DNA of 35,365 bases from NCBI RefSeq assembly GCF_000372725.1, contig NW_005198244.1, positions 501,043-536,407 of the forward strand, in the 5' to 3' direction. Shown piece after piece: positions 25,757 to 35,107 of the stretch (its first letter is position 1; every line of letters starts with the position of its first letter). Under the pieces are notes generated by a model. That model saw nothing but the letters and a program-made list of their open reading frames with translations. It searched no databases and was not told the origin of the DNA. A program made the translations under genes and the position numbers. This stretch comes from Emiliania huxleyi CCMP1516. Its lineage: Eukaryota; Haptophyta; Isochrysidales; Noelaerhabdaceae.

Positions 25757-27258
25757 AAATACGTTACGGTTGACTCTCGCATGCGACACTTTGCGGTAGA
25801 GGCTCGCGGCCGCCCATATTCGCCCCTTCTCCTCTCCAAAATGCCAAAGGCCAAACCAAATGCAAAAGAAAAGAAAAACTAGCAAAATGGTTAAGCGCGC
25901 GCGCATTGCTCCTTTTTCGCTTCCTACGGTAGGCGGTAGCGGCAAGTGCGCACTCTCTAGCAAGGAATGTGATTGGGTGCGCACTGGCACGTGCGACTAT
26001 CCTTCACTATGCCTGCCCACTTGCAAGTGCCCGCCGATCCATGGCACGCGTAGCTATGACAGGGTCAGGGACCGCGGCCGCGGAACCGGCGGCGGACGGG
26101 GCTGGGCTAGGGGCAAACACTGAAAACGTAACTTGATCGGGGCGCGGTTTTTTTTGGACTAGACTACTCGGGGGAGGTGGGCGAGTGATTGGGTAGCTTT
26201 GGGGCCGCCGAAAATAATGAGAACCGCCCCCTATATCTCGCCAAATCTCGATTTTTCGCGGGAATGGGGGCTTCTCAGCCCCGCGCGAGCTACAGTGACT
26301 CCCCAGGGCTTGTCCCGTGGCCCAAAGTGGTACCCCGAGCTCCTCCACGAGCGTGGGCAATCAGGAGACACCCACAGTCACGGCGGGCGAGGAGTTGGGT
26401 GACGGCCAACTGTCGATTACGGCGCCTCTGGAGCCTCCTGTATCGTCGGTTCGGCTCGAAGATCGTGCCGCATCCGCATGTAAACCACCTCCGCGCCCCC
26501 GCTGGCACATGTCCGCATTGCCCGAGCCTGGGAGAAGTTCCCAGTGCCCGGAGGCTGCACAGGTCCGCGAAACGCTGGCGCTGCAGCTCCCGGCGCGCAC
26601 CCCAGATTCGCGAGGAAAACAGCCGAAAACGGGTCGCGCCGCGATCGACCCTCAGCGAGCCCAGGCGAGCCTGGTAATCCCACCCGGTGGTAAGCGCACG
26701 TCCTCCGCGTAATCTAGCGCGCTGTGCAGCCCGCCAGTGCATGGCGCCGACCTGGGCCGACTGGTCGATCTCGCCGCGATCTCGCCATCCAATTCTCGGT
26801 CAGGTGTAGTGGATCACCTTAAAATCCTGGATTAATTCCTGAGCCCACCTGGCCCCACCAGACGGGTGGCACGAGGCGCCCGGGCCACTTTTTAGCGCCT
26901 CCCGAGCCTCCCGGCGCCTCCTGTGGCCTCCTGAACCCTCTCCCCCGCAGCCTCTCTCGGCGACGTGGGGAGCGGCTGCCGTCCACGGCTCGCACCGGCT
27001 CTTCCAGCGGCTCCACGCTTGCCGCCTGTGACGCCCGCGCCACGCACTGCCACGCGGCCGCTCGAGAGAGCGGTCGACGCCCATACTGCTGGGCGTGGCG
27101 CTCTATCGGTCGACGCTTCGGCGTCGCTGCTTGGTTGGGGACCCGTGCCTCGACGCGGCGGCGCGGCCAAGTACGGCTCGGTGGCACAGCGCGTCGCCAC
27201 GGATGAGATGCGGCCACAAGCGGCTGGGGAAGCTCCAAGAATGTTTCGTTCTACTTGC
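25757..27258. other. No gene supported; 3' flank of the kinase and downstream part of the minus-strand gene
   Basis: Contains Ser/Pro/Ala-biased open frames on both strands but no domain. GATCTCG motifs appear at about 26761-26790. The last exon or exons of the minus-strand gene that reaches 27259 must lie here; the GCAAGT donor at 27258-27253 points to a further exon that I could not place. Confidence 0.35.
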
Positions 27259-29118
27259 AGGAGAGGTGCAAGCAATTCGGGTGACTGCATGGCTCTTCGC
27301 GTCGAGGAGCTCGGATGCGTCCAAGAGAATGAGTTTGAAAGCGCCGTGTCTTGCGGCATATTCCGGGTCATCGATCCACAAACTAGCCGCTATTAATGAA
27401 TATGGGAATGTTATCTAGTTAAGGCAACCCGAGCGACAACTCACGCGCTTGGCGTGTGTGTGCCTGCTGCTCAAGGTCAAGCGGATATGAGCATATACAC
27501 AACACACATACCACGGTCCGTCTGCATCCTCGGCCCCCGCCTGCGCCGCCGCGACCTGCCGCTCGGCGCTCGCCCGCACGCGCTGCACCGTCGCGTCCGA
27601 CTTCTCCTTCGCCTCGCGCTCCGCCTCCTTGCGCACCGCGTTGACGCTGACCTCCTGGAGCGTCTTCACCTGCGCCCTCAGCTGCGAGGAGCGCTGCTGC
27701 TCCCGCCGCGCGGCGGCCGCCGACGCGTCGGCGCTCGCCTGCAGCTCGGTGTACGAAGGCGCCGCCTCGGGCTCCTCCCGCGTGCGGTGCAGCGCCGAGA
27801 GCAGCTCCTTGCCGCGCACCTTCAGGAGCGAGGCGACGGGCACCGCCGCGGCGATGTGCCGGTGTAGCGTGTGGGAGCCGTTGGCCGGGTTGTACGACGG
27901 GCCCGAGATGCCCTTGGACTTGGCGAGGCAGTTCTTCAGATAGTTCGAGAGCGCGGTCTGCCCGACGTCGTGGTCGATGACCTCGAGCTGCACCAGCGTG
28001 CGCGTGATGTGGGCGAGCGGCTCCGCCGCCCGAGCGGCGGCTTGGCTGAGCAAGGACGGGACGAGGCCCTTGGCGAGAGCCAAGTTACGCCACTCCGGAT
28101 CGTCGGTCGGAGGCTGCCATCGCTCGCGCAACTGCGCACAACACGCACACACGGCTCAGGCAGCAAGGCCGAGATAGAGCCGAGATATAGCCGAGATATA
28201 GCCGAGATATAGCCGAGGTGTAGCAGCCGCGGCGGCGGCTCGGGGGGCGGTGGGAGAGCAGGGCGGGCGCCTGCTCGTAGCGAGTCGACTGCAGCAGCAC
28301 GACGTTCATCCACTGGTCGACGAGCGTCGGGACGGCGACCCACGAGCCGTCCGCGCCGCGGCCATGTAGCAGCACGAGCAGCGCCCATGCGTGCACCTCC
28401 GCCTCGCTGGGCAACGCCTTGCCCGAGGCGCACAAGATCGAGTTCCTGCGGCGCGGGTGAGCGGCAAGAGCTCGCCAAGGCGGGGCGAGCGCGGCCACGG
28501 CGAGGGCGGGCACGCACCGCTTCGATTCGGGCGCCCCGCGCTGCAGCGCCGCGCGCCGCTCAAGCTCGGCCTGCACGTTCTGGAGGATCTGCTGCAGCTG
28601 CTCGGTCGTGACATCTGCGGCACACACGCGCAAACCTGAGACCCCCACGGGCCCGGCGGCGGCGCGGCGAGCGGGGCGCGCGCAGGGGCACACACGGGCG
28701 TCGCGGACGCGCGGGCGCAGCGCGCCTGGAGCACCAGGAAGGGTGCCACCGTGAGGAAGGGCTCATCGTGATCACCTGCACGCACAGGCATCGCAGATCG
28801 TCAATGTCCCGCTGTGTCCCGAGCTTGGGGCTCGCGCTCCGGCGCCACGGGCTCGACGCGAGGACTCTGGAGAGAATGTCAGAGTGAGAGTGGATGAGGT
28901 TGGAGTGGAGGCGGCAATCGCCGTGCGGGCGCGCCCGGGGCTGCAGACTCCTCCAAAGCAGCGGGACGGGAGCGCGCGCGCGACCGCGGGCCGGATTTTG
29001 CGGGGGAACTCGGGGGGAGGGCGCCCCGGACACGCCCTGCACGCGGCGCGGGCTGGCGCTCACCAGGAGCGGCAGCATTTGCGGTCTTCTTGCGAGGTTT
29101 TTCTTTCGACGCCATCAT
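27259..29118 (-). CDS. Multi-exon coiled-coil protein of unknown function (3' end not found)
   Basis: Exons by splice signals and frame continuity: 29118-29064 (MMASKEKPRKKTANAAAP), 28775 to about 28728 (DHDEPFLTVAPFLVLQ), about 28614-28518 (TTEQLQQILQNVQAELERR, coiled coil), 28445-28271 (SEAEVHAWALLVLLHGRG, VDQWMNVVLLQSTRYEQ), 28131-27512 (main exon: LRERWQPPTDDPEWRN, a Leu-rich helical part, NYLKNCLAKSKGISGPSYN, then a long Ala/Arg/Glu coiled coil) and 27382-27259 (WIDDPEYAARHGAFKLILLD). Junctions 1-2, 3-4 and 5-6 keep phase exactly; 2-3 is uncertain and 4-5 needs a GC donor. The Lys-rich N-terminus could be a nuclear signal. No family recognised. Confidence 0.55.
28168..28222 (-). repeat. 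GCCGAGATAT microsatellite within an intron
   Basis: Five to six tandem AGCCGAGATAT units lie in the intron between exons 28445-28271 and 28131-27512. Same core (CCGAGAT) as the arrays at 15762-16390 and 30185-30256. Confidence 0.75.
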
Positions 29119-29878
29119 TCTTTTCCCTAACAGCGGCCTCACTTGTCGCATTTGCGAGGAAAGCAGGCGCGAGCGCTGCGGCGCCGGAGTCTTTCGGTCA
29201 CCATTCTGGACCATCTTAATATTTTTCAATGATTTTTGCAGGGTCTGAAAGCTGAGACTCAGCTCTTCACGCTCGGCATGAAAGCAAGGTCCGTCCGGGG
29301 GGTCCCATTTTTCAGTATTTCCCCCTAGCTGGGCCGCGAGCGAGGCCGAGCGCGCGGAGAGGGCGCCTTGCACGCGCGCAGCTCTACGCGCGGCGGGACT
29401 GGGGGCCGCGTGTGTGTGTTGTAACGTACAAGGTCGTGCAAACGCGAAAAGGCATGCCCCGGGCACCACCGCGCGCGGCGCCGCGCGCGATCCAAACGCG
29501 AGAGCCGAGCAGAGCTCCCCACCGCCAAGAATCCAGCCACAACATGCCGCCCTCGCTCCGCCGCTCCGCACGGCCCTCGCCCACCTCGTCCGCCGCTCAC
29601 CGTACAGCGCCGGTGGTCCCCTCCCCCACCGCCGCCTCTCCTCCGGCCCCTCCTCGCCACATGGTCCACAACAGCCCGAAACAAAAGCCCGAAACACCGC
29701 CTCCACAAGGTCATGCCACTGCAGCTGCTCGCAGCGCCAAAGCCGCACAGCTGCCCAAGCGCCCGCGGACAGGCGTCAGACTCGTCGGTCGCCCCAGACG
29801 TCGTGCCCGCGCACCTGAAGGGGGGAGGAGGGGGGGGGGGGGGTCGAGAGGGCGAGAGGGCGGGGTCGCGCACCTGCA
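29119..29878. other. Upstream region of the coiled-coil gene, no gene seen
   Basis: Includes a less GC-rich stretch at 29095-29330. Open frames downstream of 29330 overlap on both strands and are Pro/Arg/Ala-biased. A run of ~16 G at 29829-29844 precedes the tandem repeat. Confidence 0.35.
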
Positions 29879-30127
29879 GCTGTGTGGCTGTGGCTGTGAG
29901 GCGAGTGCCGCTCATGTCATGCGTCATGCGAGGTGGGGCGAGGGGCGAGAGGGTGAGGTGGGCTGTGTGGCTGTGGCTGTGAGGCGAGTGCCGCTCATGT
30001 CATGCGTCATGCGAGGTGGGGCGAGGGGCGAGAGGGTGAGGTGGGCTGTGTGGCTGTGGCTGTGAGGCGAGTGCCGCTCATGTCATGCGTCATGCGAGGT
30101 GGGGCGAGGGGCGAGAGGGTGGGGTGG
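29879..30127 (+). repeat. Three tandem copies of an 83-bp unit
   Basis: Units start at 29879, 29962 and 30045 (GCTGTGTGGCTGTGGCTGTG...) and are nearly identical. 83 is not a multiple of three, and the unit contains stops, so it is not coding. Low divergence points to recent expansion. Confidence 0.9.
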
Positions 30128-30184
30128 GCGAGCGTCGGTAATGGCGCGCGAAGGCCTGGCCGCCAACGGTCGCCCGCGCCCTCG

Positions 30185-30256
30185 CTAGACCTCGGCCTGA
30201 TCTCGGCTGGACCTCGGCCAGATCTCAGCTAGATCTCAGCCAGATCTCGGCTGGAT
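30185..30256. repeat. ATCTCGGC / ATCTCAGC tandem units
   Basis: Seven or so CTCGGCYRGATCTCRGC-like units, complementary in core to the CCGAGAT arrays elsewhere. They overlap the last codons of the minus-strand gene ending at 30225, so that C-terminus may be repeat-derived. Confidence 0.65.
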
Positions 30257-31146
30257 GTCGGCATGCTCTCGGCGGCGCCTTGTGCTGGTCAAAGATGCGC
30301 GCGTAGTCCTCCTCGCCGAGCTCCTTCCGGAGCCTCATCATGAGCTGCGCGCACAGCGAGGGGGAAGTGCGTTGGAGGGGCGTTCTGCTCACCAGCTTTG
30401 GGCGGCCGCCAGCTGTCACGAGATATCCACGATGTGGCGTGTGCGGGCGCTTCGGGTTGTGCTGGCACCGCAAGGTTAGTGGCGGTGTGCTGGAAGGGGC
30501 ACGGCAGAGGGGAAGCTTGACACGTGCGCGCAGACGCGTGCGGGCAAGGACGGGTGTGCGCTGGCTGCGTCGCGCAAAGCCAGGCGCGCGTGTGTGTGTA
30601 TGTCGGTGAGGGAGGCGGAGAGGGCGAGTGCTGCGCTCACTTTGAGCTCGTCGATCTCATCCGCCGCAAACTCCTCGTCGTCGCCGTCGACGTTGAACAG
30701 CCGCCGCATCTCGCGCTCCACGAGGTCCTCGCCCGGCGGGAACGTGCCGTCCGGGGCGAGGCCGTCCTCGCCCTTGGAGTCGAACGACGTAAACCTGCGG
30801 CGCGGGCGGCGCGGCGGAGGCGGTCGGCTTGAGGCGGTGGGATGGCGGCGGTTGACAGACGGCATTGGGCTGGTGTATTGTGCGCGCGGCGCGGATTGGC
30901 GGCGATGTGGCTGCGGCACGCCGAGAATCGCGGCGCGGCGCACGGCTGCAGAGCGGTAATGGGTGGGGCACGAGCAGGGGCGTTACGCCAGCACACGCAC
31001 CATGTGTCGCCTATCTCCGCCTCGTCAAGCCCCATGCTGGGCGGTGGTCGCAGCACCGTCCGGCCCCGGGAGGGCAGCGGCCGCAGCGGCGCGAGCAGGG
31101 CGGTCGCCGCAGCGGCGGCGAGAGCCAGCACAGCCAGCACGGCCAT
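30225..31146 (-). CDS. Three-exon small acidic protein with N-terminal hydrophobic leader
   Basis: Exons 31146-31001, 30794-30641 and 30344-30225 are joined by GT-AG introns (GTGCGTG...CCGCAG; GTGAGC...GCGCAG). Phases agree at both junctions, giving 139 aa. Residues 1-23 (MAVLAVLALAAAAATALLAP) are a signal peptide or membrane anchor, followed by a basic/Pro segment like a plastid transit region and SMGLDEAEIGDTW. The mature part has FTSFDSKGEDG, an acidic stretch (NVDGDDEEFAADEIDELK) and an amphipathic helix (LMMRLRKELGEEDYARIFD). The last ~18 residues may be read-through of a GC-donor intron after QHK. Plastid targeting is inference; the family is not recognised. Confidence 0.6.
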
Positions 31147-31196
31147 CCCAAAGTCCGACAAAAAGAATTCTCGGCATCCCGTGTCTCACCGCACAC

Positions 31197-32082
31197 TCAC
31201 ACACCTCTCCTGGGTTGGCCTGGTGCGTCCGGGTGCCGCTCGCCGCCGTGCAGCATCGGCCGCTCCTGAGCGCTCTGCGGCCTCAGGCACGTGGCGACGG
31301 TGTGGGCCCATGTGGGCGGCGCGGGCCTCGCGCGTATGGCGTACTCCTCGGGGGAGCCGGCGAGGGTGGAGACGATGTCGTGCCAGCAGATGCCCGACTT
31401 GGGCAGCCGGCACACCTCGAAGCCGTCGTCCCAGTACTCCTCGTGGAGAGGGACAAAGACGGCCCTCCCTGCCCACGTGACGCCCTAGGAACTCGTGCTT
31501 GGACGTGAACTCGGCGAGGGGCAGCAGCTCCTTGGCCTCGACGAGAGTATGCGGCCGGAAGCGCGAGAGCGCCTTCCTCTCAGCCGGCTCCGGCGGCCGC
31601 GCGGAGGCGCGCAGCTTCTCGCCCTCGTCGGGCTCGTCCCACGGCTCCACCTCGATCTCCGGGGGCCTGCCCGTCGTGCCGCCGACCAGGTCGAAGTACT
31701 CCGCCTTCGTCTTGTCGTCCCACTCCTTCCACGTCGCCGTGATCTCGCCGTGCTCCTTCTTGAGCCTGTCATGCGCCGCCCGCAGCTCGTCGAAATCGGA
31801 GCCCGGCGCCTTGCTCACGTCAAGGTCGCGGAAAGGAGTATGCAGCTGGCGCATGGGACCAGCGACGAGCGCCCACGTGCCAATCCACGCCGGCTCGCGA
31901 ATGTCGACGGCGCTGGTGAGGCCCATGCCGCCCATCTTGACGGGCAGGCGCGCCTGCCTGCGCGCCCGCTCCCAGCGCTTGCCGGCGGCGCCGACCCGCG
32001 CCCCGCCGACGAGCTTGTATAGCGCCGCGTCAATCAGCTCGTCGTGCCTCTCCGCTGCCGGGAGGGTGACCGACGGCGGCAT
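31197..32082 (-). pseudogene. Reverse-transcriptase C-terminal fragment, frameshifted
   Basis: From ATG 32082 the frame reads HDELIDAALYKLVGG, then RRQARLPVKMGGMGLTSAVD and PAWIGTWALV. This is the pattern seen just after the catalytic domain in many retroelement reverse transcriptases (small-residue Pro-Leu, then GG-GL-SA). A charged region follows (LKKEHGEITATWKEWDDKTK). At about 31494 the frame breaks: TSKHEFLG continues one base out of register as VTWAGRAVFVPLHEEYWDDG and CRLPKSGICWHDIVSTLAG to a stop near 31197. The catalytic palm with its Asp-Asp motif is absent, so this is a dead 3' fragment of a retroelement or of a host gene derived from one. Confidence 0.5.
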
Positions 32083-32242
32083 GACAAAATGATTATCCCG
32101 ATGGTAGCGAGGATACGTCTAGCTGCTTGCCGTTGCTGCTCCGTCTCTTGTTGCTCGGGTCATCGCGACTGGGAGGAACATGATCCACGGAACTCCACAG
32201 ATCGATTGTGTCATTTGATGGGTATCACAGAGCGAAAGCTGC
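32083..32242. other. Short spacer, no gene seen
   Basis: Less GC-rich DNA between the reverse-transcriptase remnant and the DUF4326-type frame. CTGATTAG at 32249-32256 could act as a 3' splice site for the latter. Confidence 0.3.
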
Positions 32243-32860
32243 TTGAGGCTGATTAGCCGAGGCGCCGCTGCAGAATGGGCGCGGAGCGCCGTGTGCGCCG
32301 CGCACAGGACCTACCTGGAGGCGGTCTTCTGCCACGCCGACTATGACTTGGACGCCATCGCAAGGAGCGTGGGCGCCGACTACGGCGAGCCGCTCGAGCG
32401 TGTCGCCGACGACGGCGTCGTACGTCGGGAGGTTGAGGCGCTGGCGCTCAAAGTGGCCCGTGGCGATGCCGTTCACCTCGGCTGCGTTTGCGCGCCCAAG
32501 GAGTGCCACGGCGACGCCCTTCGAGATGCTATCCTCGCGCGGGCGAGGAAGCTGCGCGTGGTCGCTGCTCCTCGCGGACCGCCGGCGTCCGGCTCGCTTC
32601 GCCGGCTCGCTCCCGAGACGACGTCGGTTCTGAAGTTCAAGCCGTTACCGTCGACGAATGAACCGCCTCAGACGTCGCCCGTCGACCCGCCCTCCGAGAC
32701 GCGTACGCCGCCGGCGCCGCTGCGCACTAGCGAGCTGATACCGGGCGCGGCTCTGCGCGAGCTGCGCAGGTTTAAATGGGCGTCGACGTCTGCTTCGATC
32801 TGGCGCGTCGTGGGCGGTGGACCGAGGCCAAGCGCCAGAGGCCCGCTGCGTTGCACCTGA
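32243..32860 (+). CDS. DUF4326-type domain fragment
   Basis: The frame reads TYLEAVFCHADYDLDAIARS, VRREVEALALKVARGDAVHL and GCVCAPKECHGDALRDAILA. The last piece matches the signature end of DUF4326 (Cys-x-Cys-Ala-Pro-x-x-Cys-His-Gly-Asp), found in phages, bacteria and some algae, of unknown biochemical function. The usual N-terminal half (an NxR...GxPxxxGN-type region) is not visible, and the frame has no good ATG (it opens at TTG 32243), so an upstream exon or truncation is likely. After about codon 110 the sequence is Pro/Arg/Thr-rich and probably not part of the domain. It abuts the truncated RCC1 copy on the opposite strand. Confidence 0.5.
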   Translation: MRLISRGAAAEWARSAVCAAHRTYLEAVFCHADYDLDAIARSVGADYGEPLERVADDGVVRREVEALALKVARGDAVHLGCVCAPKECHGDALRDAILARARKLRVVAAPRGPPASGSLRRLAPETTSVLKFKPLPSTNEPPQTSPVDPPSETRTPPAPLRTSELIPGAALRELRRFKWASTSASIWRVVGGGPRPSARGPLRCT

Positions 32861-32961
32861 GCGAGGAGGAGGCCATCCTGCCCGCCGGGCGCGGATGGTC
32901 GTGGCGCACACCACCCGGGCACCGATCTGTGGCACCCGATCACTCCCTCGTCGTGGCCTAG

Positions 32962-33161
32962 CGAGGCGTGGAAGAGCAGCGAGACGGCCGCGACGCGAGC
33001 GATGTCGGCAGGGTCGCAGCGAGAGATGGCGCGCACGAGGAGCTCCGTGGCGAGGTCCGAGGTCGAGAGGAGGCGGGCGGGCGGGGCGGCGTGGGCGAGG
33101 GAGCGGCGGTGGAGGCGGCGGGGGCGAGGCGGCGCGAGCGGCGACGCGGCGGGGTGGACAT
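32962..33161 (-). pseudogene. Truncated F-box-like/RCC1 N-terminus, third copy
   Basis: From ATG 33161 (MSTPPRRRSRRLAPAAS) the sequence follows the two intact RCC1 genes but changes frame within the Pro-rich linker; LATELLVRAISR and ARVAAVSLLFHASLG are read in another frame. Homology ends abruptly at 32962, where unrelated DNA with the DUF4326 fragment begins. No RCC1 repeats remain. It lies directly 3' of the intact copy 2 in the same orientation. Confidence 0.85.
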
Positions 33162-33414
33162 CGCAAGAAAAGAAAAACTCCGCGGAGAACAAATCCGAGC
33201 TCCCCAGCTTCCGACAAACGATCTTCTTTCTGAAAGCCACATCACGGCCTAGCAACAACAAAAAGGCCCAGCCGTGCAGCAGCCCGCAGGAAGCAGTGGA
33301 CCATGCACAAACCTCTACCGTCCCGGATTCGCCTCTCCCCACTCTCGGATACGTTCGCAACGTGAAGAAGATGCACATGGCAGCACACTCCTGTGCACCC
33401 TTTCGCCCTTCTCA

Positions 33415-34845
33415 TCACTGCCCCGGCGCCCACGCCTCGACCTTCTTGGGCAGCAGCTGGTTCGACAGGTCCTCTCCGTGGCCTAGGCCGCCGCTTGTGG
33501 CCTGGCCCCAGGTGAAGACAGCGGCGTCGGCGGTGAGGGCGAGGCTGTGGCGCTCTCCAGCCGACACAGCGACGACGCGCCGCCCAGCCAAGGCCTCGAC
33601 CTTCTTGGGCAGCAGCTGCTCTTGCGTGTCGCCGTGGCCCAGCTGGCCACCGGCTCCCCAGCCCCAGCTCCAGACGCTGCCGTTGGCGGTGAGGGCGAGG
33701 CTGTGATAGACTCCAGCCGACACAGCGATGACGCGCTGGCCAGTCAAGGCCTCGACCTGGTTGGGCAGCAGCTGGCTCTGCCTGTCGCCGTGGCCCAGCT
33801 TGCCAAAGGCTCCAGAGCCCCAGTTCCAGACGGCGCCGTCGGCGGTGAGGGCGAGGCTGTGGTAGCGTCCAGCCGAGACAGCGATGACGCGCCGCCCCGC
33901 CAACGCCTCGATCTTCTTGGGCAGCAGCTGGTGCTGCTTGTCGCCGTGGCCCAGCTGGCCGTCCAAACCAAAGCCCCAGCTCCACACGGCGCCGTCGGCG
34001 GTGATGGCGAGACAGTGGTACCCTCCAACCGACACAGCGACCACGCGCTGGCCAGCCAAGGCCTCGACCTTCTTCGGCAGCAGCTGGTGCTGCCGGTCGC
34101 CGTGGCCCAGCTGGCCACCCTCTCCCATGCCCCAGCTCCAGACGGCGCCGCTGACGGTGAGGGCAAGGCTGTGCTCCACTCCCGCCGAGATAGCAACGAC
34201 GCGCTGGCCAGCCAAAGCCTCGATCTTCGTCGGCTGCCACTGGTCCTCATGGTCGCCGTGGCCCAGCGCGCCCAAGCCTCCCTGGCCCCAGCTCCAAACG
34301 GCGCCGCTGGTGGTGAGGGCGAAGCTGTGATTCGTTCCAGCCGACACGCTCACAGCGCGCTCTCCTCCCAGCGTCGAGGGGAGACGGGTCGGCGTGTTGA
34401 GCCGCGTCACGCCCTCACCGTGGCCAAGGAGGCCTGGGACGTGACCCGGCGGGCAGCCGCACGACGAGAGCCGCCCCTCGCCGACGATGAAGACGCTGTG
34501 CCACTGGCCTGCCGCCGCCCTCACCGGCGGGTTGGACTCGCACAGCAGCGCAGAATAGCACAGCCACCGCACGGCGCAGCTCTCGCCCTCTGGCTGCGCC
34601 GGCAGCTCGAAGCCGCGCTCTTGCGCCCACAAGCGGATGGCCTCTGCAAGCGAGGCGTGGAAGAGCAGCGAGACGGCCGCGACGCGAGCGATGTCGAGGG
34701 GGCCGTCGAGGCGAGAGATGGCGCGCACGAGGAGCTCCGTGGGGAGGTCGAGGAGGCGGGCGGGCGGCGGCGTGTTCGGCGAGGGAGCGGCGGCGGAGGC
34801 GGCGGGGGCGAGGCGGCGCGAGCGGCGACGCGGCGGGGTGGACAT
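33415..34845 (-). CDS. F-box-like / RCC1 seven-blade propeller protein, copy 2
   Basis: ATG at 34845, 476 aa, intronless. Same architecture as copy 1: MSTPPRRRSRR basic/Pro N-terminus, F-box-like LLDLPTELLVRAISRL and ARVAAVSLLFHASLA, then seven RCC1 blades, the first divergent (WHSVFIVGEGRLSSCG) and the last ending in QLLPKKVEAWAPGQ exactly as in copy 1. Copy 2 lacks the acidic insert in blade 1. Identity with copy 1 continues into the 3' flank (CACCCTTTCGCCCTTCT and TGGACCATGCA), so the whole transcription unit was duplicated. RCC1 propellers bind Ran, other GTPases or chromatin in known proteins; the target here is unknown. Confidence 0.88.
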   Translation of the reverse strand: MSTPPRRRSRRLAPAASAAAPSPNTPPPARLLDLPTELLVRAISRLDGPLDIARVAAVSLLFHASLAEAIRLWAQERGFELPAQPEGESCAVRWLCYSALLCESNPPVRAAAGQWHSVFIVGEGRLSSCGCPPGHVPGLLGHGEGVTRLNTPTRLPSTLGGERAVSVSAGTNHSFALTTSGAVWSWGQGGLGALGHGDHEDQWQPTKIEALAGQRVVAISAGVEHSLALTVSGAVWSWGMGEGGQLGHGDRQHQLLPKKVEALAGQRVVAVSVGGYHCLAITADGAVWSWGFGLDGQLGHGDKQHQLLPKKIEALAGRRVIAVSAGRYHSLALTADGAVWNWGSGAFGKLGHGDRQSQLLPNQVEALTGQRVIAVSAGVYHSLALTANGSVWSWGWGAGGQLGHGDTQEQLLPKKVEALAGRRVVAVSAGERHSLALTADAAVFTWGQATSGGLGHGEDLSNQLLPKKVEAWAPGQ

Positions 34846-34934
34846 CGCAAGAAAAAAAATCCGATTATCCGTGAGCTCCTCGGCCCTGGATGTGAGGTTA
34901 CTGATTGCACTCCAAGTGCTCCAAGTGCTCCCTA
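34846..34934. other. Short 5' flank of RCC1 copy 2
   Basis: Contains CTCCAAGTGCTCCAAGTGCT (about 34909-34930), similar to CACTCCAAGTGCTCCAAGTC at 12749-12768 upstream of RCC1 copy 1, so part of the 5' flank is shared by the paralogues. Confidence 0.5.
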
Positions 34935-35107
34935 TGTGTACGCCAACTCAGGGTGTGTGGCAGCCAGCTGGCTGTGTGTCTTGTGAGCTTGTTTGTGTCT
35001 GTGTGTCGCTCGTGCGTGTCGTCACGCGTCATCTGTCCCGCGTCCACCCATACCGCGTTGGTGTCCAGTCCGAGCCTGGCTGTTCTTCACCTTTCTACCT
35101 ACCTACC
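34935..35107 (+). repeat. Dispersed repeat R1, copy 2 (uninterrupted)
   Basis: Continuous version of the sequence split at 555-671 and 2261-2330. It reads through GTCCACCCATACCGCGTTGG without interruption and therefore represents the empty site for the 672-2260 insertion. Confidence 0.88.

Noticed and set aside
23380..25990. Long minus-strand frames opposite the ankyrin-kinase gene
   Set aside because: Shadow frames of a strongly codon-biased gene; their composition mirrors the sense strand.
33547..34986. 479-codon plus-strand frame opposite RCC1 copy 2
   Set aside because: Shadow of the RCC1 repeats; the minus strand carries the conserved motifs.
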